Shown: piece by piece, positions 25,889 through 34,079 of the stretch
How positions within the stretch are numbered: position 1 is the stretch's first letter
Layout: each line of letters begins with the position of its first letter
Origin: Rubrivivax sp.
Lineage (GTDB): Bacteria > Pseudomonadota > Gammaproteobacteria > Burkholderiales > Burkholderiaceae_C
Direction of reading: 5' to 3'
DNA length: 64,000 nucleotides
NCBI GenBank assembly: GCA_022843905.1
Contig: JALHMT010000006.1
Location: 186,001-250,000 of the forward strand
The notes under the pieces: generated by a model
Told to the model about the DNA's origin: nothing
What the model saw: the letters and a program-made list of their open reading frames with translations, nothing else
The model's database searches: none
Position numbers and translations under genes: made by a program

Positions 25889-26829
25889 CAGGTCACCGTC
25901 CGGGCGAGGAGCGCACCCGCCGACAGCAGCGTGGCGAACCACAGTTCCAGCCGGAAGCTGCGGAAGAGGATCTGATTGAAGGCCGTGCCGCGTGGGCAGC
26001 GCACGAAGTCGCGCTGCAGTTGCAGGGCGGCCGGCAGCAGCAGCAGAGGCAGCAGCAGGGCGGGCGAGCCGGCCAGCCAGGCCATCAACGGCAGCATGGC
26101 GAAGGGACCCAGCAGCAGCATGCCGAACAGGCGTCTGGAGGCGGCTTCGCCGAAGGTGACGGCGAAGGTGCGGCGGCCCACCAGACGGTCGTGCGCGATG
26201 TCGCGGTGGTTGTTGACGGCCAACGCCGCCGCGGCCAGCGCGCCGATGGCCACCGATGCCATGACCGTGACCACGCCCACGCTTCCCGTGAGCACCCAAT
26301 CCGAACCCATCACCGCCACGAGGCCGAAGAATACGAACACCGTCAGCTCGCCGAAGGGCGTGTAGGCGATGGGCCGTGGCCCGCCCATGTAGGCCAGCGC
26401 AGCGATCAGCGAGGCTGTGCCTATGGCCAGCACCGGCCAGCCGCGCCAGGCCACCAGGGCCACGCCGACGACCACCGCCAGCAGCGCCACCATCACGATG
26501 CCGGCTCGCACGTGGCGGACACTGAGCCAGCCGTTGGCGGTGGCGCGCGGCAGGCCCGTACGTGTGCCGCTGCTGTCGCCGCCGCGGACGGTGTAGCCGA
26601 CGTCGTTCTGCATGTTGGTGACCACCTGCATCAGCAGCGCAGCGGCCAGCACCAGGAGTGCGGCGATCCAGTCGATCTGGCCGCTGCGCTCGAAGCCCAG
26701 GGTCGCACCCACCAGCACGGGACTGAGGGCCACGGGCAGGCTTCGGGGCCGCACGGCGACCGACCAAGCCTGGATGGAGCCGGTCCTGATGGCAGGTGTG
26801 TGGTCCACGGTCGCGCGGTCGACGCTCAT
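25888..26829 (-). CDS. menA: 1,4-dihydroxy-2-naphthoate polyprenyltransferase
   Basis: A 313-residue UbiA-superfamily integral membrane enzyme that attaches the polyprenyl tail to 1,4-dihydroxy-2-naphthoate in menaquinone synthesis. The first Asp motif NMQNDVGYTVRGGD and the second NNHRDIAHDRLVGRRT are those of MenA rather than UbiA or BchG. Eight to nine spans. Rubrivivax is known to hold menaquinone beside ubiquinone, which fits. It overlaps the tctC start by 4 bp. No other men gene is in the window. Confidence 0.88.
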   Translation of the reverse strand: MSVDRATVDHTPAIRTGSIQAWSVAVRPRSLPVALSPVLVGATLGFERSGQIDWIAALLVLAAALLMQVVTNMQNDVGYTVRGGDSSGTRTGLPRATANGWLSVRHVRAGIVMVALLAVVVGVALVAWRGWPVLAIGTASLIAALAYMGGPRPIAYTPFGELTVFVFFGLVAVMGSDWVLTGSVGVVTVMASVAIGALAAAALAVNNHRDIAHDRLVGRRTFAVTFGEAASRRLFGMLLLGPFAMLPLMAWLAGSPALLLPLLLLPAALQLQRDFVRCPRGTAFNQILFRSFRLELWFATLLSAGALLARTVT

Positions 26830-26945
26830 GTCCCTTCCTTCGTGCGGATGGCCGGAAAGAATCGCATGGTTCGATTCTGTGTCGCGGCCTGGAACGGCCC
26901 TTGAGTCAGATCAAGCGAGGCCGGTCGGAGGGGCGTGTCGCTGCA

Positions 26946-27287
26946 TCAACCCGATGGCTTGAGCAGCCAGGCGACGACCGCCTTGACGTCGGCATCGTTC
27001 AGCTTCCTGGCGTCGGTGGGTGGCATGGGAACCGGGCCCCACACGCCCTGGCTGCCTTTGCGGACGCGCTGGGACAACAGGGTCACGGCGTTGGCCTGCC
27101 CCTGGTACTTGACAGCGATGTCGCGCCAGGAGGGGCCCAGCAACTTCTTGTCGGGGGCGTGGCAGACGTTGCAGCCGCCCTTTTCTGCGAGCTGTTGGGA
27201 GGCGTGGACCGGAGCGCCTGCGGACAGCAGCAAGCTCAGCACTGCGGCAGCCGGCATCCAGGCGAAAAGCGGGAGGTGGATGGGCAT
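26946..27287 (-). CDS. Small periplasmic class I cytochrome c
   Basis: A 113-residue secreted cytochrome of the c8/c551 type. A signal peptide ends near VHAS (residues 27-30), the heme motif CNVCH is at 39-43, and Met88 in GPVPMPP is the sixth-ligand candidate. In betaproteobacterial phototrophs such small cytochromes donate electrons to PufC, so this is a candidate donor; that role is inferred from location between menA and pucBA. Confidence 0.88.
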   Translation of the reverse strand: MPIHLPLFAWMPAAAVLSLLLSAGAPVHASQQLAEKGGCNVCHAPDKKLLGPSWRDIAVKYQGQANAVTLLSQRVRKGSQGVWGPVPMPPTDARKLNDADVKAVVAWLLKPSG

Positions 27288-27320
27288 CGGATCATCTCGC
27301 GCAGTTCCATCACTCCATGA

Positions 27321-27359
27321 AAACAGGGGCCGGGATCCTCAGACGCCCGGCCCCCGTTT
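27321..27359 (-). terminator. Rho-independent terminator of pucBA
   Basis: Read on the minus strand, GGGGCCGGG (27354-27346) pairs with CCCGGCCCC (27334-27326) around an 11-nt loop, followed by TGTTTT. It lies 27 bp after the pucA stop. Confidence 0.85.
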
Positions 27360-27385
27360 CGAGGGCTCGATCAAGCCTCGGCCCG

Positions 27386-27607
27386 CTACTGCTTGGGTGC
27401 AGCTGGGGCCTGTGCCGTGATCGTGGACGTGTCCGTCACGGCCGCAGCCTTGGCTGGGGTTGCCTTGCCTTGCAGGAAGGCGGGAACCCACTGCGTCTTG
27501 GTGAGCAGCTGGTAGTGGACGAACAGCGAGGTCACCACCACAGCGCCGAGGAAAATCGGGACGCCGATGGTGGGGTTGACGACACGCCAAATCTTGCCTT
27601 GGTTCAT
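27386..27607 (-). CDS. pucA: Light-harvesting 2 alpha polypeptide, B800-820-like
   Basis: A 73-residue LH2 alpha chain. [17 protein letters not shown] matches the family N-terminus, whose Met1 region ligates B800; His31 is the B850 ligand. Numbered in register with the Rhodoblastus acidophilus chain, positions 44-45 are Phe-Leu instead of the Tyr-Trp that hydrogen-bond the B850 acetyl groups. Phe44-Leu45 is the combination of the low-light B800-820 (LH3) complex. An Ala/Thr/Pro tail follows residue 50. It is 10 bp downstream of pucB. Confidence 0.95.
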   Translation of the reverse strand: MNQGKIWRVVNPTIGVPIFLGAVVVTSLFVHYQLLTKTQWVPAFLQGKATPAKAAAVTDTSTITAQAPAAPKQ

Positions 27608-27617
27608 GATGTTTCCT

Positions 27618-27779
27618 TTACTTGAGCCACGGCGAATAGACGTAGGCGAAGAAGTGCGCGATGAGCGCAATCAGGCCGAAGATTCGAGTTCCCTCGACCA
27701 GGCCGCGTTGCAGCTCTTCGGCTTCCGGTGTCGTCAGGCCGGACGGCCAGACGCGGTCGGGATCTTCATTGATGGGCAT
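27618..27779 (-). CDS. pucB: Light-harvesting 2 beta polypeptide
   Basis: A 53-residue LH2 beta chain, too short for a standard ORF list. It starts [20 protein letters not shown]; His42 in [10 protein letters not shown] is the B850 ligand, and the end SPWLK is typical. The conserved His of the EELH motif near the B800 pocket is Gln24 (EELQRGL), while Arg32 (EGTRIF) that contacts B800 is kept. The order pucB-pucA is standard. No second pucBA copy is in the window. Confidence 0.94.
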   Translation of the reverse strand: MPINEDPDRVWPSGLTTPEAEELQRGLVEGTRIFGLIALIAHFFAYVYSPWLK

Positions 27780-27874
27780 AACCCGTACTCCTCTAGTGAC
27801 ATACCGTGCTGTACCCGCACGAGGGCTTTTTCGTGGCGGGAAGGGCCACTCATTCCCCCTTTACCACGAGGGAA

Positions 27875-27941
27875 ACTCTACGTCGGCCGTCGGCTTGCGT
27901 CAATTCGTATTGACACTCAACGCTGTCATACATCAATGACG
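27875..27941 (-). promoter_or_regulatory. pucBA promoter with two near-match PpsR boxes
   Basis: On the minus strand the boxes read CGT-N12-ACA (27941-27924) and TGT-N12-ACG (27915-27898), each one base off consensus and separated by 8 bp. The second ends in TTGACG (27903-27898), a -35, followed after 17 bp by TAGAGT (27880-27875), the same -10 as at bchC. The transcript would begin about 90 nt before pucB. Confidence 0.65.
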
Positions 27942-27998
27942 CTGGCGCCTTCTCGGGCCGGCCTGATGGGAAGGCCCCCGCGGGGCCCCTGAATGCGT

Positions 27999-29048
27999 TC
28001 ATCGCGGGCTGCCGTGCTGCAGGGCCTGGCGTTCGCAGAGCTGGATGACCCAGCCCACGCGCTCGTCGAAGCTGCGTACCGGGGGCGGCAGCGGGACATG
28101 GACCGCTGCGGCATCGACCAGAAACTGAACCTGGGGCAGCGCAGGATGGCGTTCGCGCCCACGGCGCGGCGGCACCAGGGCGGCCCCGGTCGCTCGTGCA
28201 ATGAGCGCCAGCTTGCGTTGCCTGGACACCACGGCACGGCGGGCGATGGAATCCAGCCCGTTGCGTTCGAGCTCGCGGCCGATCTCGGCATACACGAGGC
28301 GCGCAGCGTGGATGGCCGGCCGGCAGTCGCGCGGCAGCGCCGCGATGCCATGCTCGGCGCTTTCGTACAGCGTGTCGGCGGTCTTCAGCAGGCGCTGGAT
28401 CACGGAAGCCATGGCCGCGTCGAAGCGCGGCGCGGCCAGCCAGTCCTGCGGCTCGATGCCGGCCTCACGCAGCCACTGACGCGGCAGGTACAGGCGGCCG
28501 TTGCGGGCGTCTTCGCCAACGTCGCGGGCGATGTTGGTGAGTTGCATCGCAACGCCGAGGTCGCAGGCGCGCGCCAGCGCGTGTTCGCAGCGGGTGCCCA
28601 TCACCAGGGTCATCATCGCGCCCACCGTGCCCGCCACCCGGGCGCCGTAGGCCTGCAGCTCCTCGATCGACTCGTAGCGCCGGCCGGTGGCGTCCCACAG
28701 GAAGCCGTCGAGCAGGGCGTCGAGCAGTTCGCGCGGGATGTGGAAGCCATGCACCACGCCGGCCAGCGCACGGTCGCAATCGATCGCCTGGGGCCGGCCC
28801 GCGTAGACCGCATCGAGCCGCTCCTGAAGCTGCCGCATGGCCGTGCCCGGGCACTCGCCAAGGTCGATCAGGTCATCGGCGACACGGCAGAAGGCGTAGA
28901 GCGCGCGCGCCGGGCCGCGCACACGCGCCGGCAGCAGCAGCGAGGCGGCGAAGAAGGTCTTCGAACCGCTGCGCATCAGCTCGCGGCAGGCCGCAGCGTC
29001 GCGGGCGCGCAGGGCGTGGGGGGCAAGCTCAGGCGAAGCTGTCGACAT
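27999..29048 (-). CDS. crtB: Phytoene synthase
   Basis: CrtB joins two geranylgeranyl diphosphates to phytoene. The 349-residue squalene/phytoene synthase has the first Asp motif CRVADDLIDLGE and the second LTNIARDVGEDARNGRLYLP, both catalytic Mg sites. It overlaps the crtI end by 20 bp and is the last gene of the minus-strand superoperon before the pucBA promoter. Confidence 0.97.
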   Translation of the reverse strand: MSTASPELAPHALRARDAAACRELMRSGSKTFFAASLLLPARVRGPARALYAFCRVADDLIDLGECPGTAMRQLQERLDAVYAGRPQAIDCDRALAGVVHGFHIPRELLDALLDGFLWDATGRRYESIEELQAYGARVAGTVGAMMTLVMGTRCEHALARACDLGVAMQLTNIARDVGEDARNGRLYLPRQWLREAGIEPQDWLAAPRFDAAMASVIQRLLKTADTLYESAEHGIAALPRDCRPAIHAARLVYAEIGRELERNGLDSIARRAVVSRQRKLALIARATGAALVPPRRGRERHPALPQVQFLVDAAAVHVPLPPPVRSFDERVGWVIQLCERQALQHGSPR

Positions 29049-30603
29049 GCGGAATCACCGTTTCCAAGGCCTTGGCCGACATCAGCACGCCGGGCACGCC
29101 GGCACCCGGGTGCGTTCCCGCACCCACCATGAACAGGCCCTGCACGTCCTCGCTGCGGTTGTGCGGGCGGAAGTAAGCGCTTTGCAGCAGGATGGGCTCG
29201 GGCCCGAAGGCCGCACCCTTGAAGGACAGCAGCCGGTCGTGGAAGTCCTGCGGCGTGGTCACTCGAGAGGCAACGATCTCCGCGCCCAGGCCGGGCAGCA
29301 CGGTCTGCTCCAGACGCTGCTGGATGGCCTGGCGGTAGGTCTCCGCGAAGGCCGGCCAGTCGGTGCCGCTGTCCAGGTGGGGCACCGGGGCCAGCACGTA
29401 GAAGGCGTCGTGTCCGGCTGGCGCCATGCCGGGATCGGTGGCGCTGGGGCGGTGCAGGTACAGGCTGAAGTCCTCGGCCAGATGGTGCCGCTTGAAGATG
29501 TCCTTCAGCAGGCCCTCGTAGCGCGGGCCCAGCACCATCATGTGATGCGGCACGTCGTGGAACTGCTTCTTCGTGCCGAAGTACCAGACGAACAGGCTCA
29601 TCGAATAGGCCGCCTTGTCGATGCGGCGGTCGCTCCAGTGGCGCCGGTGCTGCGGCTCGATCAGGTGGCGGTAGGTCCAGGCCACGTCCCCGTTGCTGAC
29701 CACGATGTCGGCCCGGTGCTGCTCGCCGTTGGCGAGTTCGATGCCGGTGGCGCGGCCGTTGCTGACGTTGATGCGCCTGACCTCGGCGTTCAGGCGCAGC
29801 GGCACACCGCGCTCGGCCAGCAGCCCGACCAGGCCCTGGACCAGCGAGCCCGTGCCGCCCATCGCCCAGTGCACGCCGTAGCGTCGCTCCAGCGTGTTGA
29901 TGAGGCTGTAGACGCAGGTCACCGAGAACGGGTTGCCGCCGATCAGCAGCGGGTGGAAGCTCATGACGACCCGCAGCTTCGGGTCGCTCAGGTGGCCGCA
30001 CACCATGCGGTAGATGCTGCGCCAGCCGCGCATCTTCACCAGAGAAGGCACGGCCGCCAGCAGGTCGCCGATGCCGTCGTAGGCCTGTGCGCCCAGTTCC
30101 TCGAAGCCGAGCTTGTAGCAGACGGCGGCTTCCTCGAGGAAGCGCTCGTAGCCCGGCAGGTCGGCGGGGCAGAAACGCGCCACCTCGGCGCGCATGGCCT
30201 CGGCGTCACCGCTGTAGTCGAACCAGGTGCCGTCGTCGAAGCGGATGCGGTAGAACGGGTCGAGCGGGCGCAGGTCGATGTCGTCGGACATCCGGCGCCC
30301 GCACAGCGTCCACAGCTCTTCGAGCATGAAGGGCGCGGTGACGATGGTCGGGCCGGCGTCCCAGGTGAAGCCGTCCTGCTTCCAGACGTAGGCACGGCCG
30401 CCGGGGGCGTCGAGCTTCTCGAAGATCTCGACGCGGTAGCCCATGCAACTCAGGCGCACCGCGGCTGCCAGGCCACCGAAGCCGCTGCCGATGACGATGG
30501 CCTTGGGCGCTCGACCGCCGCGGCGGACGCCGGCTGTCGTCGAGGGGGACGCGGGCCGTCCGCCGCCCAAAGGGGCCTCAGCGGGCGTGAAGTAGCTTTT
30601 CAT
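29029..30603 (-). CDS. crtI: Phytoene desaturase
   Basis: CrtI desaturates phytoene to neurosporene and/or lycopene. The 524-residue FAD protein has the dinucleotide motif IVIGSGFGGLAAAVRLSCMG at about residue 36 and the C-terminal signature LFMVGAGTHPGAGVPGVL. A basic Ser/Thr/Gly-rich leader of about 30 residues precedes it. It overlaps puhE by 26 bp and crtB by 20 bp, so all are co-translated. Confidence 0.97.
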   Translation of the reverse strand: MKSYFTPAEAPLGGGRPASPSTTAGVRRGGRAPKAIVIGSGFGGLAAAVRLSCMGYRVEIFEKLDAPGGRAYVWKQDGFTWDAGPTIVTAPFMLEELWTLCGRRMSDDIDLRPLDPFYRIRFDDGTWFDYSGDAEAMRAEVARFCPADLPGYERFLEEAAVCYKLGFEELGAQAYDGIGDLLAAVPSLVKMRGWRSIYRMVCGHLSDPKLRVVMSFHPLLIGGNPFSVTCVYSLINTLERRYGVHWAMGGTGSLVQGLVGLLAERGVPLRLNAEVRRINVSNGRATGIELANGEQHRADIVVSNGDVAWTYRHLIEPQHRRHWSDRRIDKAAYSMSLFVWYFGTKKQFHDVPHHMMVLGPRYEGLLKDIFKRHHLAEDFSLYLHRPSATDPGMAPAGHDAFYVLAPVPHLDSGTDWPAFAETYRQAIQQRLEQTVLPGLGAEIVASRVTTPQDFHDRLLSFKGAAFGPEPILLQSAYFRPHNRSEDVQGLFMVGAGTHPGAGVPGVLMSAKALETVIPHVDSFA

Positions 30604-31426
30604 CGGCCTCGATCGTTGGGGTGGCGGCGGTGGTCGTCCTGGCTGCCGTCGCAGCAGGGGCCTTCCGGGTCTGCTGCCGGATGGCCCATCGCCACAGCGC
30701 GGTGGCCTCGATGGGCAGCACGAGCAGCCAGTGCTCCAGGATGGCCAGCACGAGCAGCGTGGCCACCAGCAGTCCGCCGCTGCTGCCGGCGCTGCCGGCG
30801 GGGAACCGGAGCGCCTGTTCGATGACGACCACGGCCACGACGGTGGCCGCCACGACGGCGAACGGGAACAGCAGGTTCATCGTGCGGCGCCGGAAGTAGC
30901 TGCCCATGTAGCTCAGGTGCGCGGGCAGCAGCTCGATGCTCAGGTTGCGCACGCCGAGAAAGACGTTGAGCTTGGCGCTGATGCGCATCACCCACAGCAC
31001 CAGGAAGGTGTACAGACCGACCAGGTTGGGTGCGTCCCAGGTGATGGCCACGATGACCAGGCCCGAGGCGAGGATGGCCAGTTCATGCCACAGGATCGCC
31101 TGCACGGCCTGAACGAAGCGTAGCCAGCCCCGGGCGCCGGGCGTGGCCGCCTGCCGGCGCGGGCCGGTGACCCAGCCCGTGAGGAAACTCAGCTCGTGCC
31201 AGCCCCACACGAGCAGTGCGCAGGTGAAGGCGCAGAACACGGCCGCCGGTGTGTCCAGCGTGGCGGTGTGGGCCAGGCCCCAGAAGGATCCCAGCGCGAG
31301 CAGGGTCGACAGCAGGTGGCTCCACCGGAAGGTGGTGCGCGGCAGTCCGTCGAGCAGCAGCACGATGCCGGTGGAGAACCACCAGACGAAGATCGCGAAG
31401 CCGATCGGCAGCAGCAGGTCAGTCAC
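30578..31426 (-). CDS. puhE: Photosynthetic complex assembly protein PuhE
   Basis: PuhE (DUF3623 family) is a polytopic membrane protein that affects reaction-centre and bacteriochlorophyll levels in Rhodobacter. The 282-residue sequence has about seven hydrophobic spans and the conserved GLPRTTFRWSHLLST, WGWHELSFLTGW and ISAKLNVFLGVRNL. The Ala/Thr-rich C-terminus overlaps crtI. Between its start and acsF lies the direct-repeat region. Confidence 0.92.
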   Translation of the reverse strand: MTDLLLPIGFAIFVWWFSTGIVLLLDGLPRTTFRWSHLLSTLLALGSFWGLAHTATLDTPAAVFCAFTCALLVWGWHELSFLTGWVTGPRRQAATPGARGWLRFVQAVQAILWHELAILASGLVIVAITWDAPNLVGLYTFLVLWVMRISAKLNVFLGVRNLSIELLPAHLSYMGSYFRRRTMNLLFPFAVVAATVVAVVVIEQALRFPAGSAGSSGGLLVATLLVLAILEHWLLVLPIEATALWRWAIRQQTRKAPAATAARTTTAATPTIEADEKLLHAR

Positions 31427-31435
31427 ACGAAACTA

Positions 31436-31715
31436 CCTCGATCAAGCTTCCCCCCATGGATCCGGCTTTGCCGGGCCATCGGGGGGCGGCATGCGGCGAG
31501 GACGCCGCATGCGCTCGTAGGCGACAAGCAGTCCGCAGGGACTGCTTGTCGTCCGACTCGCCCCCCTTGGGGGGTAGCGAGCGAAAGCGAGCTTGGGGGC
31601 AACACTTCACCGGGTCGAAACCCTCGATCAAGCTTCCCCCCATGGATCCGGCTTTGCCGGGCCATCGGGGGGCGGCCCCCTTGGGGGGTAGCGAGCGAAA
31701 GCGAGCTTGGGGGCA
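31436..31715. repeat. Direct repeats of a GC-rich element between puhE and acsF
   Basis: A 55-bp unit (beginning CCTCGATCAAGCTTCCCCCC) occurs at 31436-31490 and 31622-31676 with no difference seen. A 40-bp unit (CCCCCTTGGGGGGTAGCGAG and on) occurs at 31562-31601 and 31676-31715. The whole gap of 294 bp holds no gene. Such units are typical dispersed repeats of this group; two nearly complete copies suggest duplication in place. Confidence 0.85.
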
Positions 31716-31720
31716 CCATG

Positions 31721-32797
31721 TCACCACGCCGGAGCCACGCGGACCTGCTGAGGCAGGTCGTGGCGCTTCACCGGCAGCAGGTACAGCTTTGCGAAGGCTG
31801 CGAAACCCAGCACGGCGATGCCGGCCTGCTGGATCTTGCCGATGACGCCGCCGCGGGCCTTGGCGGCGTCCATGCGCTGTTGCAGAGCGAACAGGCGGTC
31901 CATGCCGGCGCGGAAGGCCGGGGCGTCGATGTCCAGCGAGATCGGGAAGACCTGCTTGGAGATCTCGTTGGTGATGGCGAACACCTTGTAGTCGTAGTCG
32001 GTGGCGTCCAGGCCCATCGCCTCCTTGAGCATCGGCCGCGTGTGGTCGCGCACGTACATCGTGGCGTACACGGCCAGCAGGAAGAAGCGGATCCACAGCA
32101 CGTTGCCGCCGCGCAGCAGGTGCGGGTTGGCGCGCATGATCAGCGCGAACGACTCGCCGTGGCGGAACTCGTCGTTGCACCAGCGCTCGAACCACTTGAA
32201 GATCGGGTGGAAGCGCTTGTCGGGGTTGCGCTCGAGCTGGCGGAAGATCGTGATGTAGCGCGCGTAGCCGATCTTCTCGGACAGGTAGGTCGCGTAGAAG
32301 ATGTACTTGGGCTTGAAGTAGGTGTAGGCCTTGGTGCGCTTCAGGCCGCCAAGGTCCAGGCCCAGGCCGAAGTCCTTCAGCGACTGGTTGATGAAGCCCG
32401 CATGGCGCGATTCGTCGCGCGCCATGAAGCGCATCAGCGCCTTCACGTCGGGGTTGGTGACGTTCTTCTGGATCTCGTTGTAGAGCACGCAGCCCGAGAA
32501 CTCCGAGGTCACCGAGGTGATCAGGAAGTCGAGAAACTCGGCGCGCAGTTCCGGCGACACCTGCGAGAAGCGCTCGGCGACTTCGGCGGCGAACTCCGGC
32601 GTGCGCTGGAAGTGGTCGTGGTTGTTGTCGCCTTCGTACTCGGCCATCATCACGTCCCACTCGGCGCGGATGCCCGAGACGTCGATGCGGTCCATCGCGG
32701 CATAGTCCGTGGTGTAGAAGCGCGGGCTCAGCAGCGTGCTTTCCTTGGCCTTGCGGGCGGCTTCGTCGGGGGTGTCGATGGTGTGTACGGCGCTCAT
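31721..32797 (-). CDS. acsF: Aerobic Mg-protoporphyrin IX monomethyl ester cyclase
   Basis: AcsF is the oxygen-dependent di-iron oxidative cyclase that forms ring E. The 358-residue protein has the di-iron ligand motifs [10 protein letters not shown] and [11 protein letters not shown], and [15 protein letters not shown] upstream. It stands between puhC and puhE, the usual betaproteobacterial position. No anaerobic bchE gene is present in this window. Confidence 0.97.
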   Translation of the reverse strand: MSAVHTIDTPDEAARKAKESTLLSPRFYTTDYAAMDRIDVSGIRAEWDVMMAEYEGDNNHDHFQRTPEFAAEVAERFSQVSPELRAEFLDFLITSVTSEFSGCVLYNEIQKNVTNPDVKALMRFMARDESRHAGFINQSLKDFGLGLDLGGLKRTKAYTYFKPKYIFYATYLSEKIGYARYITIFRQLERNPDKRFHPIFKWFERWCNDEFRHGESFALIMRANPHLLRGGNVLWIRFFLLAVYATMYVRDHTRPMLKEAMGLDATDYDYKVFAITNEISKQVFPISLDIDAPAFRAGMDRLFALQQRMDAAKARGGVIGKIQQAGIAVLGFAAFAKLYLLPVKRHDLPQQVRVAPAW

Positions 32798-32814
32798 GGA
32801 AGCTCCAGTTCAGT

Positions 32815-33279
32815 TCAGCGGCCGGGGGCCGGATGCGGTGAGACCGTCAGCAGGCGCGCGAAGGTGCCGGCATTGGTCGGTCCAAAGGATTCGAGGTCGA
32901 TGCGTTGCCCGGTGGCCGGGTCGCTCAGGGTCAACCGGCCGTCGGCACGGCCGATGAGTTCGAAGGCGGCTTCAGGTCCGAGATCGCGCATGCGGCGCTC
33001 GCGAGCCAGCGCACGCAGCGCGCCGCGCAGGAAGCCTGCCTCGCCCTGCACACGCTCGATCTCCTGGCCGGTCCTGCCGTCGATGACGGCCACGCTGCCG
33101 TCGCTTCGGTCTTCGAAGCGCAGGCTGCGCGTGGACACCGGACCCGCATCGGGGCTGCGGATCTCCACGCCCGACAGCCGCACCGCGGCGACGCCGGCGA
33201 TCGAGACCAGCACCAGGGCGGCCAGGGCCATCAAGAGGCCGCGGGGCAGGTGTTCCGGAGGATGCTGTGCTGTGCTCAT
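32815..33279 (-). CDS. puhC: Photosynthetic complex assembly protein PuhC
   Basis: PuhC is a single-span protein that helps reorganise the RC-LH1 complex in Rhodobacter. The 154-residue sequence has an N-terminal span (LLMALAALVLVSIAGVAAVRLSG interrupted by no charge) and a periplasmic domain with STRSLRFEDRSDGSVAVID and GFLRGALRALARERR. ATG 33279 is chosen as family start; the frame runs 20 codons further upstream. It is 31 bp after puhB. Confidence 0.9.
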   Translation of the reverse strand: MSTAQHPPEHLPRGLLMALAALVLVSIAGVAAVRLSGVEIRSPDAGPVSTRSLRFEDRSDGSVAVIDGRTGQEIERVQGEAGFLRGALRALARERRMRDLGPEAAFELIGRADGRLTLSDPATGQRIDLESFGPTNAGTFARLLTVSPHPAPGR

Positions 33280-33310
33280 CGCGTGTTCCGTCAGTCGGGT
33301 CGGTTCGTGG

Positions 33311-34021
33311 TCACCGGCCGGCCAGCGCGGGATGTGCACCCGCGTTGTCCTGGCGACCAGGTGCTGTCGACGGTGCGGCTGTGCCTTCGCCGAAGCTCTG
33401 CGTACCCGCCGACAGCCCGGTGCTGCGCGACCAGGCGTCCGCCAGCAGGGCTGCCACTTCAGCCGCTTGCGGCACGCTGCGCAGCATCGGCTCGGGCTGG
33501 GCCAGCTTCCACGGGCGGGCGTGCGGCCACAGATGCAGCCAGGCGATGCGGTCCTTGCCGTTCAACGTCAGCGGCAGGTCGCCGCTGCCGTTGGCGTCCA
33601 GCCGCAGGCCGGCACCGACGATGCGCTTGAAGGGAATGTTGAAGGTCAGCGTCAGCACGATGCCGATGCGCATCACGACGCGGCGGTCGGTGATGGTGTA
33701 GACCGTGCCGCGCGCCGACAGCCAGGCCACCAGGCTCAGCAGGCCGATCGCGGTGGCGCCCAGCAGCGCCATCCAGAGCAGCGAAACCAGCATGTCGCGG
33801 GCGCCAGCGCCGGAGCCCAGCAGCACTGTCAGGCGAAGCCCTGCCAGCACCGTGAAGTAGACGACCAGCTTGCGCACGTGGAAGGCGCGTCGCGCCAGCA
33901 TGCGCCAGTCGGGGCTGCCCTGCCACAGCAACTTCTCGCCAGCGGGCAGGGCCTCGGGCAGCCCGCGCTGCGGCTCGAACTCGTGTTCGTGGCCGCTGCC
34001 GTGTCGGTGGCCGGAGCTCAT
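33311..34021 (-). CDS. puhB: Photosynthetic complex assembly protein PuhB
   Basis: PuhB is a PH-like-domain membrane protein needed for reaction-centre assembly. The 236-residue sequence has a His-rich N-terminus (HRHGSGHEHEFE), the opening LPAGEKLLWQGSPDW, two to three spans, and the PH-type core TVYTITDRRVVMRIGI. It follows puhA by 58 bp. Confidence 0.92.
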   Translation of the reverse strand: MSSGHRHGSGHEHEFEPQRGLPEALPAGEKLLWQGSPDWRMLARRAFHVRKLVVYFTVLAGLRLTVLLGSGAGARDMLVSLLWMALLGATAIGLLSLVAWLSARGTVYTITDRRVVMRIGIVLTLTFNIPFKRIVGAGLRLDANGSGDLPLTLNGKDRIAWLHLWPHARPWKLAQPEPMLRSVPQAAEVAALLADAWSRSTGLSAGTQSFGEGTAAPSTAPGRQDNAGAHPALAGR

Positions 34022-34079
34022 CGGACGACCCTCCGCCCTGCGAACATCGGGATTCGCACCCGGGAGAAACCCGGCGCGC

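Noticed and set aside
31436-31715. CRISPR array or insertion sequence
   Set aside because: Only two copies of each unit, unequal spacing, palindromic GC-rich content and no transposase gene; better explained as dispersed intergenic repeats.
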